DNA from: Deltaproteobacteria bacterium
GTDB lineage: Bacteria; Desulfobacterota_B; Binatia; Bin18
Direction: 5' to 3'
Assembly (NCBI GenBank): GCA_012271025.1
Contig: JAAXHF010000220.1
Span: 1 to 15,159, forward strand
DNA: 15,159 bases
The position numbers were made by a program, and so were the translations under genes. This document shows positions 1 through 7,319 of this stretch, piece by piece. The notes beneath the pieces are model-generated. The model ran no database searches. It saw only the letters and a list, made by a program, of their open reading frames with translations, and was not told where the DNA came from. The first letter of the stretch is position 1; the number at the start of each line of letters is the position of its first letter.

Positions 1-166
1 GGATATGCAGCCCGGCCCACTCCTGGTCGGCAACCGCCAGCACGACCGCGTCGTCGCAGCCCTCGGCCCGCTGGGCCTCGTCGAGCTGCCAGGACACATA
101 CATGCTGTGGGGCGGCACCAGCCACGTCGGGCGCGGCAGGCTGCCGACAATCATGGTTTGTAGCAT
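1..166 (-). CDS. MetE/UROD-like cobalamin-independent methyltransferase, N-terminal part (runs off the window)
   Basis: Only the first 55 codons are present; the rest lies beyond position 1. The ATG at 166 follows a GAGGAG ribosome-binding site that overlaps the TAG stop of the upstream dioxygenase gene, so the two genes are 11 bp apart and almost certainly cotranscribed. The product begins MLQTMIVGSLPRPTWL, and later reads DDAVVLAVADQEWAGLHI. This matches the start of the cobalamin-independent methionine synthase (MetE C-terminal, UROD-like) barrel: the VGS-PRP opening strand, then a helix of the form DA-LAV-DQE-AGL that normally leads into a VTDGE segment. Proteins of this kind move a methyl group from methyl-folate or another donor to a thiol. 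Many are single-domain paralogues that are not true methionine synthases. The catalytic zinc ligands lie outside the window, so the substrate cannot be judged. Confidence 0.75.
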   Translation of the reverse strand, partial: MLQTMIVGSLPRPTWLVPPHSMYVSWQLDEAQRAEGCDDAVVLAVADQEWAGLHI

Positions 167-177
167 GCTGGGCTCCT

Positions 178-1236
178 CTACAGCTCCTGCTCCCGATACC
201 AGTCCAGCGCCCGCATCACCGGCGCATCGGTAAAAGAAAACAGGATGGCATCCGCGCTGGCCGACACGTTTTCATGACAATGGGCCGCCCACAGGGGCAG
301 GGCAAACACATCGCCCGGCGCCCAGTCATAGACGCGGTCGTCGATGACTGTTCGGCCGTGGCCCTGCACGGCCAGATACACCGCGCTGGCACTGTGGCGG
401 TGCGCCTGGGTTTTTTGGCCGGGCCTGAGACGTTGCAGAAAGCTGGCCATGGTCGGCAGCGACGGCCCACCATTTACCGGATTCACATATTCGAGCAGGC
501 TGCCATCAAACGGACTTTCTTCATCCTTGCCCAGACTCATCAGCGTCTCATAGGCGTCGGTCCAGGCGTATTTCAACAGCCCGGACCGGCCCTTGTCACT
601 CGACCGCTGCCAGCTGGGCAGCAGCCCGCCCTTGCCGTACACGGCCGCAGACGTGTTGAGCGGCTTGGTGACAGGCTGGGCTTCCTGGGAGAACGGCTGG
701 GTGAATATATTTTCCAGCAGAGAGGCGAGCGGAATGTCCAGGCCGTCCAGCCACACCACGGGCTGGTCGCCCTCGCTGCCGTGATCGTGCCAGGTCCAGT
801 TGGGGGTGAGGACAAAGTCACCTGGGGCCATGGTCATTTTATCGCCGTCAACGACCGTATAGGCGCCCTCGCCTTCCATAATAAAACGCAGGGCGTTGGG
901 TGTATGACGGTGGGTCCGGGCGATTTCTCCGGGCAGAATGAGCTGCAAGCCGCCGTATAAAGTCGTGGTCGTGGCCACGCGGCCCTCCAAACCCGGGTTC
1001 AGGAGCATCAACACCCGTCGCTCGGCCTCAGCGGCCGTCACGACCTCACCCGAGCGCAAGAGCTGAGGGCGCAGCTCTTGCCACCGCCACAGGTGGGGAA
1101 CGGCCTGGGTGCGCGGCTCAGGGGTGAGGATCTGCCCCAGCACCTTCCATAACGGGCCGACGTTGAACCGTGACAGGCCGTCAAGAAAAGCATTGGCCTC
1201 GTCCGGGCTGACCGATGGGGGTGCGCTGTGTGTCAT
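178..1236 (-). CDS. Gentisate 1,2-dioxygenase (bicupin ring-cleavage enzyme)
   Basis: The 352-residue product is a two-cupin protein of the length usual for gentisate 1,2-dioxygenase, a cytosolic Fe(II) enzyme that opens gentisate to maleylpyruvate. The N-terminal cupin carries the metal-binding pattern: THRH (H109, H111), then ALRFIMEGEGAYTVVDGD, then PGDFVLTPNWTWHDHG (H150, H152). The C-terminal cupin also keeps histidines (AHRHSASAVYLAVQGHG with H279 and H281, and AAHCHE with H319 and H321), so both halves could hold metal. In characterised family members the N-terminal site is the catalytic one. The ATG at 1236 has an AGGAGG site seven bases upstream, which settles the start. The gene lies between metF and a MetE-like gene on the same strand. 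The related 1-hydroxy-2-naphthoate and salicylate dioxygenases share this fold, so the exact ring substrate is inferred. Confidence 0.9.
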   Translation of the reverse strand: MTHSAPPSVSPDEANAFLDGLSRFNVGPLWKVLGQILTPEPRTQAVPHLWRWQELRPQLLRSGEVVTAAEAERRVLMLLNPGLEGRVATTTTLYGGLQLILPGEIARTHRHTPNALRFIMEGEGAYTVVDGDKMTMAPGDFVLTPNWTWHDHGSEGDQPVVWLDGLDIPLASLLENIFTQPFSQEAQPVTKPLNTSAAVYGKGGLLPSWQRSSDKGRSGLLKYAWTDAYETLMSLGKDEESPFDGSLLEYVNPVNGGPSLPTMASFLQRLRPGQKTQAHRHSASAVYLAVQGHGRTVIDDRVYDWAPGDVFALPLWAAHCHENVSASADAILFSFTDAPVMRALDWYREQEL

Positions 1237-1293
1237 ACGCGGGCCTCCTGTTAGGCGGACAATAGCCTGCCGGGGGCGACCCGGTCAATGTTG

Positions 1294-1322
1294 GTAGGGG
1301 CAGGCCCCCGTGCCTGCCCTAC
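1294..1322. repeat. GC-rich palindrome across the metF stop codon
   Basis: The arms GTAGGGGCAGGC and GCCTGCCCTAC face each other around a few central bases, giving an almost perfect stem with one bulged G. The right arm contains the metF stop (complement of CTA at 1319-1321). As RNA from the minus strand it would fold just after metF and before the dioxygenase gene, but no T-run follows, so it is not a standard intrinsic terminator. Its form resembles dispersed intergenic palindromes; copy number cannot be judged from one window. Confidence 0.65.
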
Positions 1323-2212
1323 GCAGATGGCAGCAGGGTTTTGACCGGGCTGTGACGCAGCTGCTCAAAGATACGCTTGGTCGCATCAGAGCGGTTTAGC
1401 GTATAGAAGTGGATACCGGGGGCGCCGTTTTCGAGTAATTCTTCACACTGCCGCCGCGCCCACTCAATCCCGATTTCGAGTGACGCCTCGGGATCGTCGG
1501 CGACCGGTTCCAGGCGGCTGCTCAGCTCGGTCGGAATCGTTGCTCCACACAGACGCGTGATACGGACAATCTGGCGATAGTTCACAATCGGCATGATGCC
1601 CGGGATGATCCGGCACGGAATACCGAGCCGGCCGGCGCGGTCCACAAAGTCGAAATACTCCCGGTTGTCGTAGAAGAGCTGGGTAATGACGAAATCGGCA
1701 CCACAGTCAACCTTGTACTGGAGACGCAACAGATCGAGTTCCCGGCTTTCGCTCTCGGGGTGGGGCTCCGGGTAGCCGGCAACACCGATGCAGAAGTCCC
1801 CGTTGGCGCGGGTGAGCGAGACCAGCTCATTGGCGTGGGAGAAGCCGCCAGGCGCCGGCTCGAAGCTGGCTTGGCCGCGGGGCGGGTCGCCCCGCAGACA
1901 CATCACGTTCTCAATCCCCCGGGCCTGAAATTCCTGGAGGATAGCCCGCAGCTCGGTCTGCGTATGGCCGACGCAGGTCAGGTGAGCCATGCCGACAAGT
2001 CCGAGTTCATCCTGAAAGCGGCCCACCAGATCAATCGTATTTTTGCGGGTCGAACCGCCGGCCCCGTACGTCACCGAAATAAAGCTCGGTCCGAGCGGCT
2101 TCAGCTCGCGGGCGCGGACAAACAGCTGCGCAAGATCGGCCGGATTTTTGGGCGGAAAAAACTCAAAGGAAAACGTTTGGTCTCGGGTCTCAAAGAGGCG
2201 TCGAATTTTCAT
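1319..2212 (-). CDS. metF: 5,10-methylenetetrahydrofolate reductase (MetF)
   Basis: The product of 297 residues is a full-length bacterial MetF, the FAD enzyme that reduces 5,10-methylene-THF to 5-methyl-THF, the methyl donor for methionine synthesis. The expected motifs are in order: FSFEFFPPK near residues 14-22 with the catalytic Glu (E17), SVTYGAGGSTR at 46-56, MCLRGDPP at 104-111 with the Asp that contacts folate/flavin (D109), and ITQLFYD at 176-182 (Q178). The barrel ends with GIHFYTLNRSDATKRIFEQL. The ATG at 2212 is preferred. An in-frame TTG at 2221 would add three residues (300 aa). Neither has a strong Shine-Dalgarno; GGGCGG lies just before the ATG. The gene is divergent from the acyl-CoA operon and followed on its own strand by a gentisate dioxygenase and a MetE-like gene. 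Confidence 0.93.
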   Translation of the reverse strand: MKIRRLFETRDQTFSFEFFPPKNPADLAQLFVRARELKPLGPSFISVTYGAGGSTRKNTIDLVGRFQDELGLVGMAHLTCVGHTQTELRAILQEFQARGIENVMCLRGDPPRGQASFEPAPGGFSHANELVSLTRANGDFCIGVAGYPEPHPESESRELDLLRLQYKVDCGADFVITQLFYDNREYFDFVDRAGRLGIPCRIIPGIMPIVNYRQIVRITRLCGATIPTELSSRLEPVADDPEASLEIGIEWARRQCEELLENGAPGIHFYTLNRSDATKRIFEQLRHSPVKTLLPSA

Positions 2213-2270
2213 GCCGCCCAAAGATAGCCCAAAGCGCCCGGTCCTGAAAGCGAGGGGGAGGCCGTTTGGC

Positions 2271-2300
2271 TTTACAATTCATTCCGGTCCGGTGTACCAT
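2271..2300 (+). promoter_or_regulatory. Candidate sigma70-type promoter for the acyl-CoA operon
   Basis: TTTACA at 2271-2276 and TACCAT at 2295-2300 are separated by 18 bp, in the 123-bp divergent gap between metF and the thiolase-like gene, and leave about 45 bases to the start codon. This is the only reasonable -35/-10 pair seen there. Both boxes are imperfect, so it is a candidate only. Confidence 0.35.
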
Positions 2301-2344
2301 CCGGCCCGGGAATCCTGGCACGAATTCTGGCACAAGGAGGAGCT

Positions 2345-3523
2345 ATGCACGCACTGAAAGATCAAGCCTGTATTGTGGGGGTCGGCGAAACCGACTTTAC
2401 CCGAGGCTCGGGTCGGACCGACCTGTCGCTCATGCTCGAAGCCTCAATGCGGGCCATCAGCGACGCCGGCCTCAGCCCGCACGACATTGACGGCATTATT
2501 CCGCCTCCCCTGCCGTCCACCGCCGAACATTTTGCGGCCAATCTGGGTATTGAGGACCTGCGCTACTCGGTCACCGTCCACATGGGCGGCGCCAGCCCGG
2601 TCACCTCTCTGCAGAGCGCGGCCATGGCCGTGGCCTGCGGGGTGGCCAACAACGTCCTGATTCCGCTCGGCTGGAACGGCTACTCGGCCATGCGGGTCCG
2701 CAACCTGGGGCGTCCCGAAGGCGGCAGCGGCAGCGGAGCGCCGGGCGTCATGGCCACCACGATTGGCGAATACTACCTGCCCTACGGCGCCTCGGTGCCC
2801 GTCCAGTGGTACGCCTGGCTGGCCACCCGCCACAAAGAGCTGTACGGCACCCCGGACGAAGCCATGGGCTCGGTGGCGGTCGCCTCACGCAAGCACGCCC
2901 AGCTGAACGACAAAGCCTATATGTGCGGCCGCCCGCTCAGCATGGACGACTATTTGAACGCCCGCTGGGTGGCCAAGCCGTTCCGGCTGTTCGACTGCTG
3001 CCTGGAAACCGACGGCGCCTGCGCCGTGGTCCTGACCTCGCCGGAACGGGCCAAAGACCTCAAGCACGCCCCGGTCTATATCTCGGGCGTGGCCGAGGGT
3101 CACCCCTACCCGGCCGACGATATTCCGTCGCGGCCCGACCCGTTCACCATCGGGCTGAGTTTTGCCGCGCCCAACGCCTTTCGGATGGCCGGCGTTGAGC
3201 ACAAGGATATTGACTTCATCGAGATCTACGACTGTTTCTCCTACGTCGTCCTGCTCCAACTCGAAGCCCTGGGCTTTTGTCAGCGCGGCGAGGTCGGCGA
3301 TTTTGTCCAGGGCGGTCGTCTGGAACTCGGCGGGAAGCTGCCCATCAACACCCACGGCGGGCTGCACTCAGAAGCCCATGTGTGGGGCATGAACCACATC
3401 ACCGAGGCCACCCGCCAGCTGCGCCACGAGGCTGGCGAGCGCCAGGTCGAGGACGCCGAGCTGGGTCTGGTGACCGGCTGGGGCGATTTTGGGGACGGCA
3501 GCCTGGCCATCTTACGGAGGTAG
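2345..3523 (+). CDS. SCP2-thiolase-like (nonspecific lipid-transfer/aldolase-type) protein
   Basis: The 392-residue product has the thiolase fold of the SCPx/DitF/Ltp class: an N-terminal strand [13 protein letters not shown] at 8-20, [11 protein letters not shown] at 42-52, [20 protein letters not shown] at 76-95, an [18 protein letters not shown] segment near 336-352, and a C-terminal [13 protein letters not shown]. The region where true thiolases place the nucleophilic Cys (VHMGGAS) has none, and the usual C-terminal CxG motif is replaced. Classical thiolysis is therefore doubtful. Ltp2-type relatives work with a DUF35 partner as retro-aldolases on beta-hydroxyacyl-CoA, and here a DUF35 gene starts two bases after the stop. 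The ATG at 2345 has a strong AAGGAGGAG site. It is the first gene of a four-gene operon and is often annotated simply as acetyl-CoA acetyltransferase. Confidence 0.85.
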   Translation: MHALKDQACIVGVGETDFTRGSGRTDLSLMLEASMRAISDAGLSPHDIDGIIPPPLPSTAEHFAANLGIEDLRYSVTVHMGGASPVTSLQSAAMAVACGVANNVLIPLGWNGYSAMRVRNLGRPEGGSGSGAPGVMATTIGEYYLPYGASVPVQWYAWLATRHKELYGTPDEAMGSVAVASRKHAQLNDKAYMCGRPLSMDDYLNARWVAKPFRLFDCCLETDGACAVVLTSPERAKDLKHAPVYISGVAEGHPYPADDIPSRPDPFTIGLSFAAPNAFRMAGVEHKDIDFIEIYDCFSYVVLLQLEALGFCQRGEVGDFVQGGRLELGGKLPINTHGGLHSEAHVWGMNHITEATRQLRHEAGERQVEDAELGLVTGWGDFGDGSLAILRR

Positions 3524-3525
3524 AC

Positions 3526-3951
3526 ATGGCACAAGACGCGAACGCCTACCCACGCCCGCTGCCCAAACTGCGCAACAGCATGGCGATCGAGTTCTACGAC
3601 TACTGCAAACAACACCAGCTCCGTTTCCAGCGCTGCACCGACTGCGGCGCCTGGCGCCACCTGCCGCGCGACATGTGCGCCAAGTGCGGGTCTTTCAACT
3701 GGGAGTGGGCCCAGTCCAGCGGCAAGGGCAAGGTCTTCTCGTGGACCACCGCAGTCCAGCCGATGCTGTCCCAGTTCGCCGACATGGTGCCCTACAGTCC
3801 GGTGGTGATCGAGATGGAAGAAGGCGTGCGGCTGGTCAGCTGGCTGACCGATGTCGAGCCCGACGATCTGAGGCTGGATTTACCGGTCGAGGTCGTTTTC
3901 GACGATGTCACCCCAGAGGTCACCATGCCCAAGTTCAAACGCGCAGACTAG
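3526..3951 (+). CDS. DUF35 zinc-ribbon/OB-fold acyl-CoA-associated protein
   Basis: The 141-residue product has the DUF35 layout: an N-terminal helix (residues about 13-33), a rubredoxin-like zinc ribbon with CTDC (C37, C40) and CAKC (C51, C54), and then an OB-fold from GKGKVFSWTTAVQPM to the end. Such proteins bind CoA substrates and form obligate complexes with thiolase-like partners. The ATG at 3526 is chosen because an ACGGAGG site ends the upstream gene and the methionine leads straight into the family N-terminus; a longer in-frame reading back to 3277 would overlap the thiolase-like gene and is not credible. The two-base gap to the previous stop suggests translational coupling and equal amounts of both subunits. 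Confidence 0.9.
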   Translation: MAQDANAYPRPLPKLRNSMAIEFYDYCKQHQLRFQRCTDCGAWRHLPRDMCAKCGSFNWEWAQSSGKGKVFSWTTAVQPMLSQFADMVPYSPVVIEMEEGVRLVSWLTDVEPDDLRLDLPVEVVFDDVTPEVTMPKFKRAD

Positions 3952-3984
3952 CGGTCAAGCCGGCCGCTTCACCGAGGTAGCGAC

Positions 3985-5148
3985 ATGGAAGCATTCCAGG
4001 GCTTCAGCCTCCCCCCCGAGTTGAGCCTGCTCCGGGATCAGGTTCGGCGCTTTATCCGCGAAGAAATCATTCCGCTCGAACAGCAGCTCGACCCGGACGC
4101 CCCGGATCTGCCCGAGGCCGACTACCAGCGCCTGATGGCCAAGAATAAGGCGGCCGGCCTGTGGTGCCTGGCCGCGCCTGAGCAGTTCGGGGGCGGAGGG
4201 GTCAACACCTTTGGCATGTCGGTGGTGCTGGAAGAAATGGCCCAGCACCGCATGGGCCTGTACAACCCGGGCTGCGGAACCTTTGGCCGCTATCCGCCGG
4301 CTCCGATCTACGCCGGCACCCCAGAGCAGATCCAGCGCTACGCCATCCCGACCCTGCGGGACGGACTCAAGACCTTTTTTGCCATCACCGAACCCAGCGG
4401 CGGATCGGACCCGGCCGGGGCCATTCAGTGTCGGGCCGTCAGAGACGGCGACTCGTGGGTCATTAACGGCACAAAGATTTTTATCTCCAACGCCCATCTG
4501 GCCGAGTGGGGGGTGGTCTTTGTGCGGACCGATCCGGACAAAGGCCGCAAGGGCATCAGCTGTTTTATCATCGACAAGGACACGCCGGGCTTCACCCCAC
4601 GCCCGTTCAAGACCATCCGCACGGTTTCGGTTCCCAACGAGGTCTCGTTTGAGGACTGTCGGGTGCCGGCCGACAAGATGATTGGGGAAGAAGGCCAGGG
4701 GCTGTTTCTGTGTTTCGATCTGCTGACCAGGGCCCGCTTTCCGTATTCGGCCGCCAATCTCGGCGTAGCGATCGCCGCCCATCGGATGGCCGTCGCCCAC
4801 GCCAAACAACGCGAAACCTTCGGGCAAGCGCTGAGTCAGCGCCAAGCCGTCCAGTGGATGCTGGCCGATGCCGAGGTCGAGCTGCGCGCCACCCGCTGGC
4901 TGATCTGGGAGGGCGCCTGGAAAGCCGACCGCGGAGAAGACGCCCGTCTTGAGGCCTCGATTGCCAAGCTGTACTCGAGCGAGGTCCTGGGCCGGGTGAT
5001 CGACAGCGCGGTCCAGATCCACGGCGGCTACGGGGTGACCAAAGAGTTTCCCCTGGAGCGTTGGTATCGGGAAGCCCGGGTGCGACGGATTGGCGAGGGC
5101 CCCTCAGAGGTCCACCGGATGGTGATTGCCCGGTCTTTATTCAGATAA
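3985..5148 (+). CDS. Acyl-CoA dehydrogenase
   Basis: The 387-residue FAD flavoenzyme is of normal family length and would introduce an alpha,beta double bond into an acyl-CoA, passing electrons to ETF. Visible landmarks are an N-terminal helical domain (1-120), the FAD/substrate motif FFAITEPSGGSDPAG (131-145), WVINGTKIFISNA (158-170), and the C-terminal helical domain with QRETFGQALSQRQAVQWMLADAE (275-297) and the signature IHGGYGVTKEFPLERWYREA (345-364). RIGEGPSE places Glu371 at the position of the catalytic base of medium-chain type enzymes. The ATG at 3985 has GAGG about nine bases upstream. It lies between the DUF35 and enoyl-CoA hydratase genes, 33 and 34 bp from each. The chain specificity cannot be read from sequence. 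Confidence 0.93.
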   Translation: MEAFQGFSLPPELSLLRDQVRRFIREEIIPLEQQLDPDAPDLPEADYQRLMAKNKAAGLWCLAAPEQFGGGGVNTFGMSVVLEEMAQHRMGLYNPGCGTFGRYPPAPIYAGTPEQIQRYAIPTLRDGLKTFFAITEPSGGSDPAGAIQCRAVRDGDSWVINGTKIFISNAHLAEWGVVFVRTDPDKGRKGISCFIIDKDTPGFTPRPFKTIRTVSVPNEVSFEDCRVPADKMIGEEGQGLFLCFDLLTRARFPYSAANLGVAIAAHRMAVAHAKQRETFGQALSQRQAVQWMLADAEVELRATRWLIWEGAWKADRGEDARLEASIAKLYSSEVLGRVIDSAVQIHGGYGVTKEFPLERWYREARVRRIGEGPSEVHRMVIARSLFR

Positions 5149-5182
5149 CTCTCGCAGATAAGCCTCACCCCAGGAGCCCGTC

Positions 5183-5971
5183 ATGGATATGGAAATCATC
5201 AAGACCGAAGTCAGTGATTTTGTCGCCACCGTCACCATTGACCGCCCGCCGGTCAACGCCATGAACCGCCAGATGTTCGACGAAATTCAGGCTGCGTTCG
5301 ACGCGCTGAACAATCGCGCCGAGGTGCGGGCTGCGGTGTTCACCGGCGCCGGCAAATGCTTTTGCGCCGGTGCCGACATGAAAGCCCGCTCCTCCTCGCT
5401 CGAAGGCCGGCAAGCCCCCCGGCCCGGGGCGATGTGGGCGCACTCACGGGCGGCCCGTGAGGCATTTCACGCCATCCTGGAGTGTTCGGTGCCGGTGATC
5501 GGGGCGATCAACGGCCCGGCGCTGGGCGGCGGACTGGCCCTGCTGGCCTCGTGCGATATGCTCATCGCCTCCGAGAAAGCCCTGGTCGGCCTGCCCGAGA
5601 TCGATGTCGGCCTGCTGGGCGGCGGGCGCCACACCCAGCGTCTGTTCGGGGTGTATAAGGCGCGCAAGATGATGTACACCGGCGAGCGGCTCGGCGCTCA
5701 GGAACTGTACCGGCGGGGCATTGTGGAGGCCGTGGTTCCCCCCGAGCAGCTCCTGCCCGCAGCCCACGCCCTGGCCCAGGAGATCGCCGCCAAAAGCCCG
5801 CTGGCGATCCGTCTGGCCAAACACGCCATGAACAGCATCGAGTTCATGGACCTGCGCGACGGCTATCGGTTTGAGCAGAACATGACCCACGAGCTGTCCG
5901 GCAGCGAGGACGCCAAAGAAGCCGCCCGAGCCTTTGTCGAGAAACGCAAGCCGGTGTTTCAGGGACGATAA
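5183..5971 (+). CDS. Enoyl-CoA hydratase/isomerase family protein with one catalytic Glu replaced
   Basis: The 262-residue product is a full-length crotonase-fold protein. It has the oxyanion-hole motifs GAGKCFCAGADMK (55-67) and NGPALGGGLALLASCD (110-125), then LPEIDVGLLGGGRHTQRLFG (137-156) and a normal C-terminal helical tail. Aligned by eye to rat mitochondrial hydratase (GGGCELAMMCD and QPEI), the Glu144 equivalent is Ala119, while the Glu164 equivalent (Glu139 in LPEI) is kept. Hydratases generally need both; isomerases and other crotonase enzymes often keep one. The product may therefore not be a standard hydratase. The ATG at 5183 has a CAGGAG site. It is the last enzyme gene of the acyl-CoA operon, after the dehydrogenase. 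Confidence 0.9.
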   Translation: MDMEIIKTEVSDFVATVTIDRPPVNAMNRQMFDEIQAAFDALNNRAEVRAAVFTGAGKCFCAGADMKARSSSLEGRQAPRPGAMWAHSRAAREAFHAILECSVPVIGAINGPALGGGLALLASCDMLIASEKALVGLPEIDVGLLGGGRHTQRLFGVYKARKMMYTGERLGAQELYRRGIVEAVVPPEQLLPAAHALAQEIAAKSPLAIRLAKHAMNSIEFMDLRDGYRFEQNMTHELSGSEDAKEAARAFVEKRKPVFQGR

Positions 5972-6018
5972 ATTATAGCTCCGATGGAATCAGCAGTACT
6001 GCCGACAGAGGAGTACCG

Positions 6019-6273
6019 ATGAGCACCTTTGACACGTATGCTTTCGTCAAAGAGCTGCGGTCTGCTGACCTGTCTGAAGAACAAGCTGAAGCCCAATCCA
6101 TCGCTCTGTCCAAAGCCCTCGAAGAATTTCAGGCGACCCATCTGGGTGCCCTTACGACGAAACAAGACCTGCGTGAGTTGGAGTTGTGCCTCAAGCATGA
6201 TCTCACGCTCCGTCTCGGCGGAATGCTCGTCGTGGGCATCGCCCTTGTTGCGACGTTGGTAAAAATTCTCTAG
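6019..6273 (+). CDS. Small coiled-coil protein with a C-terminal membrane anchor (DUF1640/CCDC90-like)
   Basis: The 84-residue product starts MSTFDTYAFVKELRSADLSE, continues as a charged helix likely to form a coiled coil (about 20-62, including TTKQDLRELEL) and ends in a single membrane segment (LGGMLVVGIALVATLVKIL). This is the plan of the DUF1640/CCDC90-like family, small anchored coiled-coil proteins often found near mobile DNA; their role is not established. The ATG at 6019 has a GAGGAG site. The stop codon TAG at 6271-6273 is part of the CTAG target of the adjoining insertion sequence. The C-terminus looks natural, so the gene appears to have kept its full length. It is 47 bp after the hydratase-like gene and could ride on that operon. 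Confidence 0.75.
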   Translation: MSTFDTYAFVKELRSADLSEEQAEAQSIALSKALEEFQATHLGALTTKQDLRELELCLKHDLTLRLGGMLVVGIALVATLVKIL

Positions 6274-7135
6274 AGGGTGTTAAGGACTTTGACACAGCAG
6301 TTCAGCCAGCCGTTTGAGCATGAGGATGGCGAAGGGCAGGAAGTGGAGGCCGGCTAAGGTCGCCGGCAGGCGTTCATAGTCACGGGCGAGGCGCCGAAAG
6401 CGGGCCGTCCATCCGAAACTGCGCTCGACCACCCAGTGGCGCGGCAGGAGCACGAAGCCTTTTTTGGCGGCGGGCAACTTGACGACTTCCAACGTGATAC
6501 CCGCCTGGGCGGCATCCCGAGCGGGCTGCGTGCCCGCATAGCCTTGATCGCCAAAGGCCACTTGGACCGTCTCACCAGTTGTGGCTTGGACTTGGGCTGC
6601 TAACGCCTTGACCCGCGCCCGATCCTGCTCATTGGCGGGAGTGACGTGCAGCCGCCAAGAGGGAGCCCAGCGTATCAACGGCCATGTGTACCTTGCTCCC
6701 ACGACGCCGTTTGGCCCCATCATAGCCTGCCCGCCCCCCACTCTCAGGACTCGACTGCAAGGTGCGGCTATCGAGAATCGCGGCCGACGGCTGCTCTCGC
6801 CGCTCCCCAGCTACCCGCAATACCACCCGTAGATCTTTCACCAGCGCTTCGAATACCCCCGCTTTCAACCACCGCTGAGTCTGTTGATAGACGACCACCG
6901 CCCACGGCGGCAGATCATTGGGGAGCCACCGCCACGGCGCCCCAGCCCGTACAAGCCATCTCAGTCCGTTAAAGACCTCGTGTAACGCATAGCGCCGCTG
7001 GGGGGCCTCTTCGCTCATCAACGTCGCATAGGGCGCCACTAACGCCCACTCCTCATCGCTACCATCACTCGGGTACGCTTTCCGCTCCATCCCTCCACTC
7101 TAACCCTCGCCGCACAAGTGCATAACTCCCTCTAG
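6270..7135. mobile_element. IS5-family insertion sequence (about 858 bp) with CTAG target duplication
   Basis: The element proper is 6274-7131. Its left end reads AGGGTGTTAAGGACTT; the right end read inward from 7131 gives AGGGAGTTATGCACTT, matching at 13 of 16 positions. CTAG is present directly outside each end (6270-6273 and 7132-7135), which fits target-site duplication by IS5-family elements of the IS427 type; a TA duplication with slightly longer ends is equally consistent. One transposase reading on the minus strand fills nearly the whole element and stops seven bases inside the left end. The transposase frame is broken, so the copy is probably not autonomous. Confidence 0.85.
6280..7090 (-). 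pseudogene. IS5-family DDE transposase, frameshifted
   Basis: The upstream part (7090 down to 6629) starts at an ATG with a GGAGGG site and encodes the IS5-type N-terminus: an early DEEWALVAPY motif, WLVRAGAPWRWLPNDLPPW, and the first catalytic Asp in AAILDSRTLQSS (D107), then GYDGAKRRRGSKVHMAVDTLG. The downstream part lies in another frame and ends at 6280 with LHVTPANEQDRARV, the second Asp in FGDQGYAG, and the catalytic Glu in VVERSFGWTARFRR. The frames join near 6650, where TTGGCGGCTGCAC would read through if one G were absent. There is no slippery A-run, so a one-base insertion is more likely than programmed frameshifting, although IS427-type elements can use frameshifting. Confidence 0.8.
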
Positions 7136-7196
7136 GCAAGCAGCGCCGAGTTGGGTGCTGCCACGCCACCATTTCTTCTCAATTTTCTCAGTCGGT

Positions 7197-7212
7197 CCCC
7201 CCAAATTGGGGG
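7197..7212. repeat. Short C5/G5 hairpin between the IS and the protease locus
   Basis: CCCCC and GGGGG arms flank AAATT, making a tight stem-loop in the 184-bp gap before the first protease-related gene. No T-run follows on either strand, so it is not called a terminator. It could end or shield a transcript; no further function is evident. Confidence 0.4.
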
Positions 7213-7263
7213 AACAAAAAGAGCGCAGATGGAGTACAGGAGTGGACTGCCATTGTTGATGCC

Positions 7264-7283
7264 TGGAGAGAATCTACCCCGGC
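7264..7283 (+). repeat. Left copy of a short repeat flanking the protease locus
   Basis: This 20-bp stretch, of the form TGGAGAGAA-C-ACCCCG-C, recurs at 9653-9672 with 17 of 20 positions identical. Just downstream, CCGGCCC and GGGCCGG form a stem. The two copies lie just outside the coding part of the metalloprotease locus, in the same orientation. Confidence 0.5.
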
Positions 7284-7319
7284 CCAGAGGGGCCGGCTCG
7301 CTCATCAGGAGACTTAGAT

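Noticed and set aside
274..960. 228-residue plus-strand reading
   Set aside because: It is antisense to the gentisate dioxygenase, which has clear cupin motifs and a good ribosome-binding site.
2316..2333. Possible sigma54 site (TGGCACG followed by TGGC) before the thiolase-like gene
   Set aside because: The -12 element lacks the GC at the needed distance, and a start point there would fall inside the ribosome-binding site.
3277..3951. Longer 224-residue form of the DUF35 protein
   Set aside because: The added N-terminus overlaps the thiolase-like gene in another frame and is Arg-rich; the ATG at 3526 has a proper ribosome-binding site.
3955..5022. 355-residue reading on the minus strand
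   Set aside because: It lies wholly opposite the acyl-CoA dehydrogenase gene and has no family motif; it is a shadow of GC-rich third codon positions.
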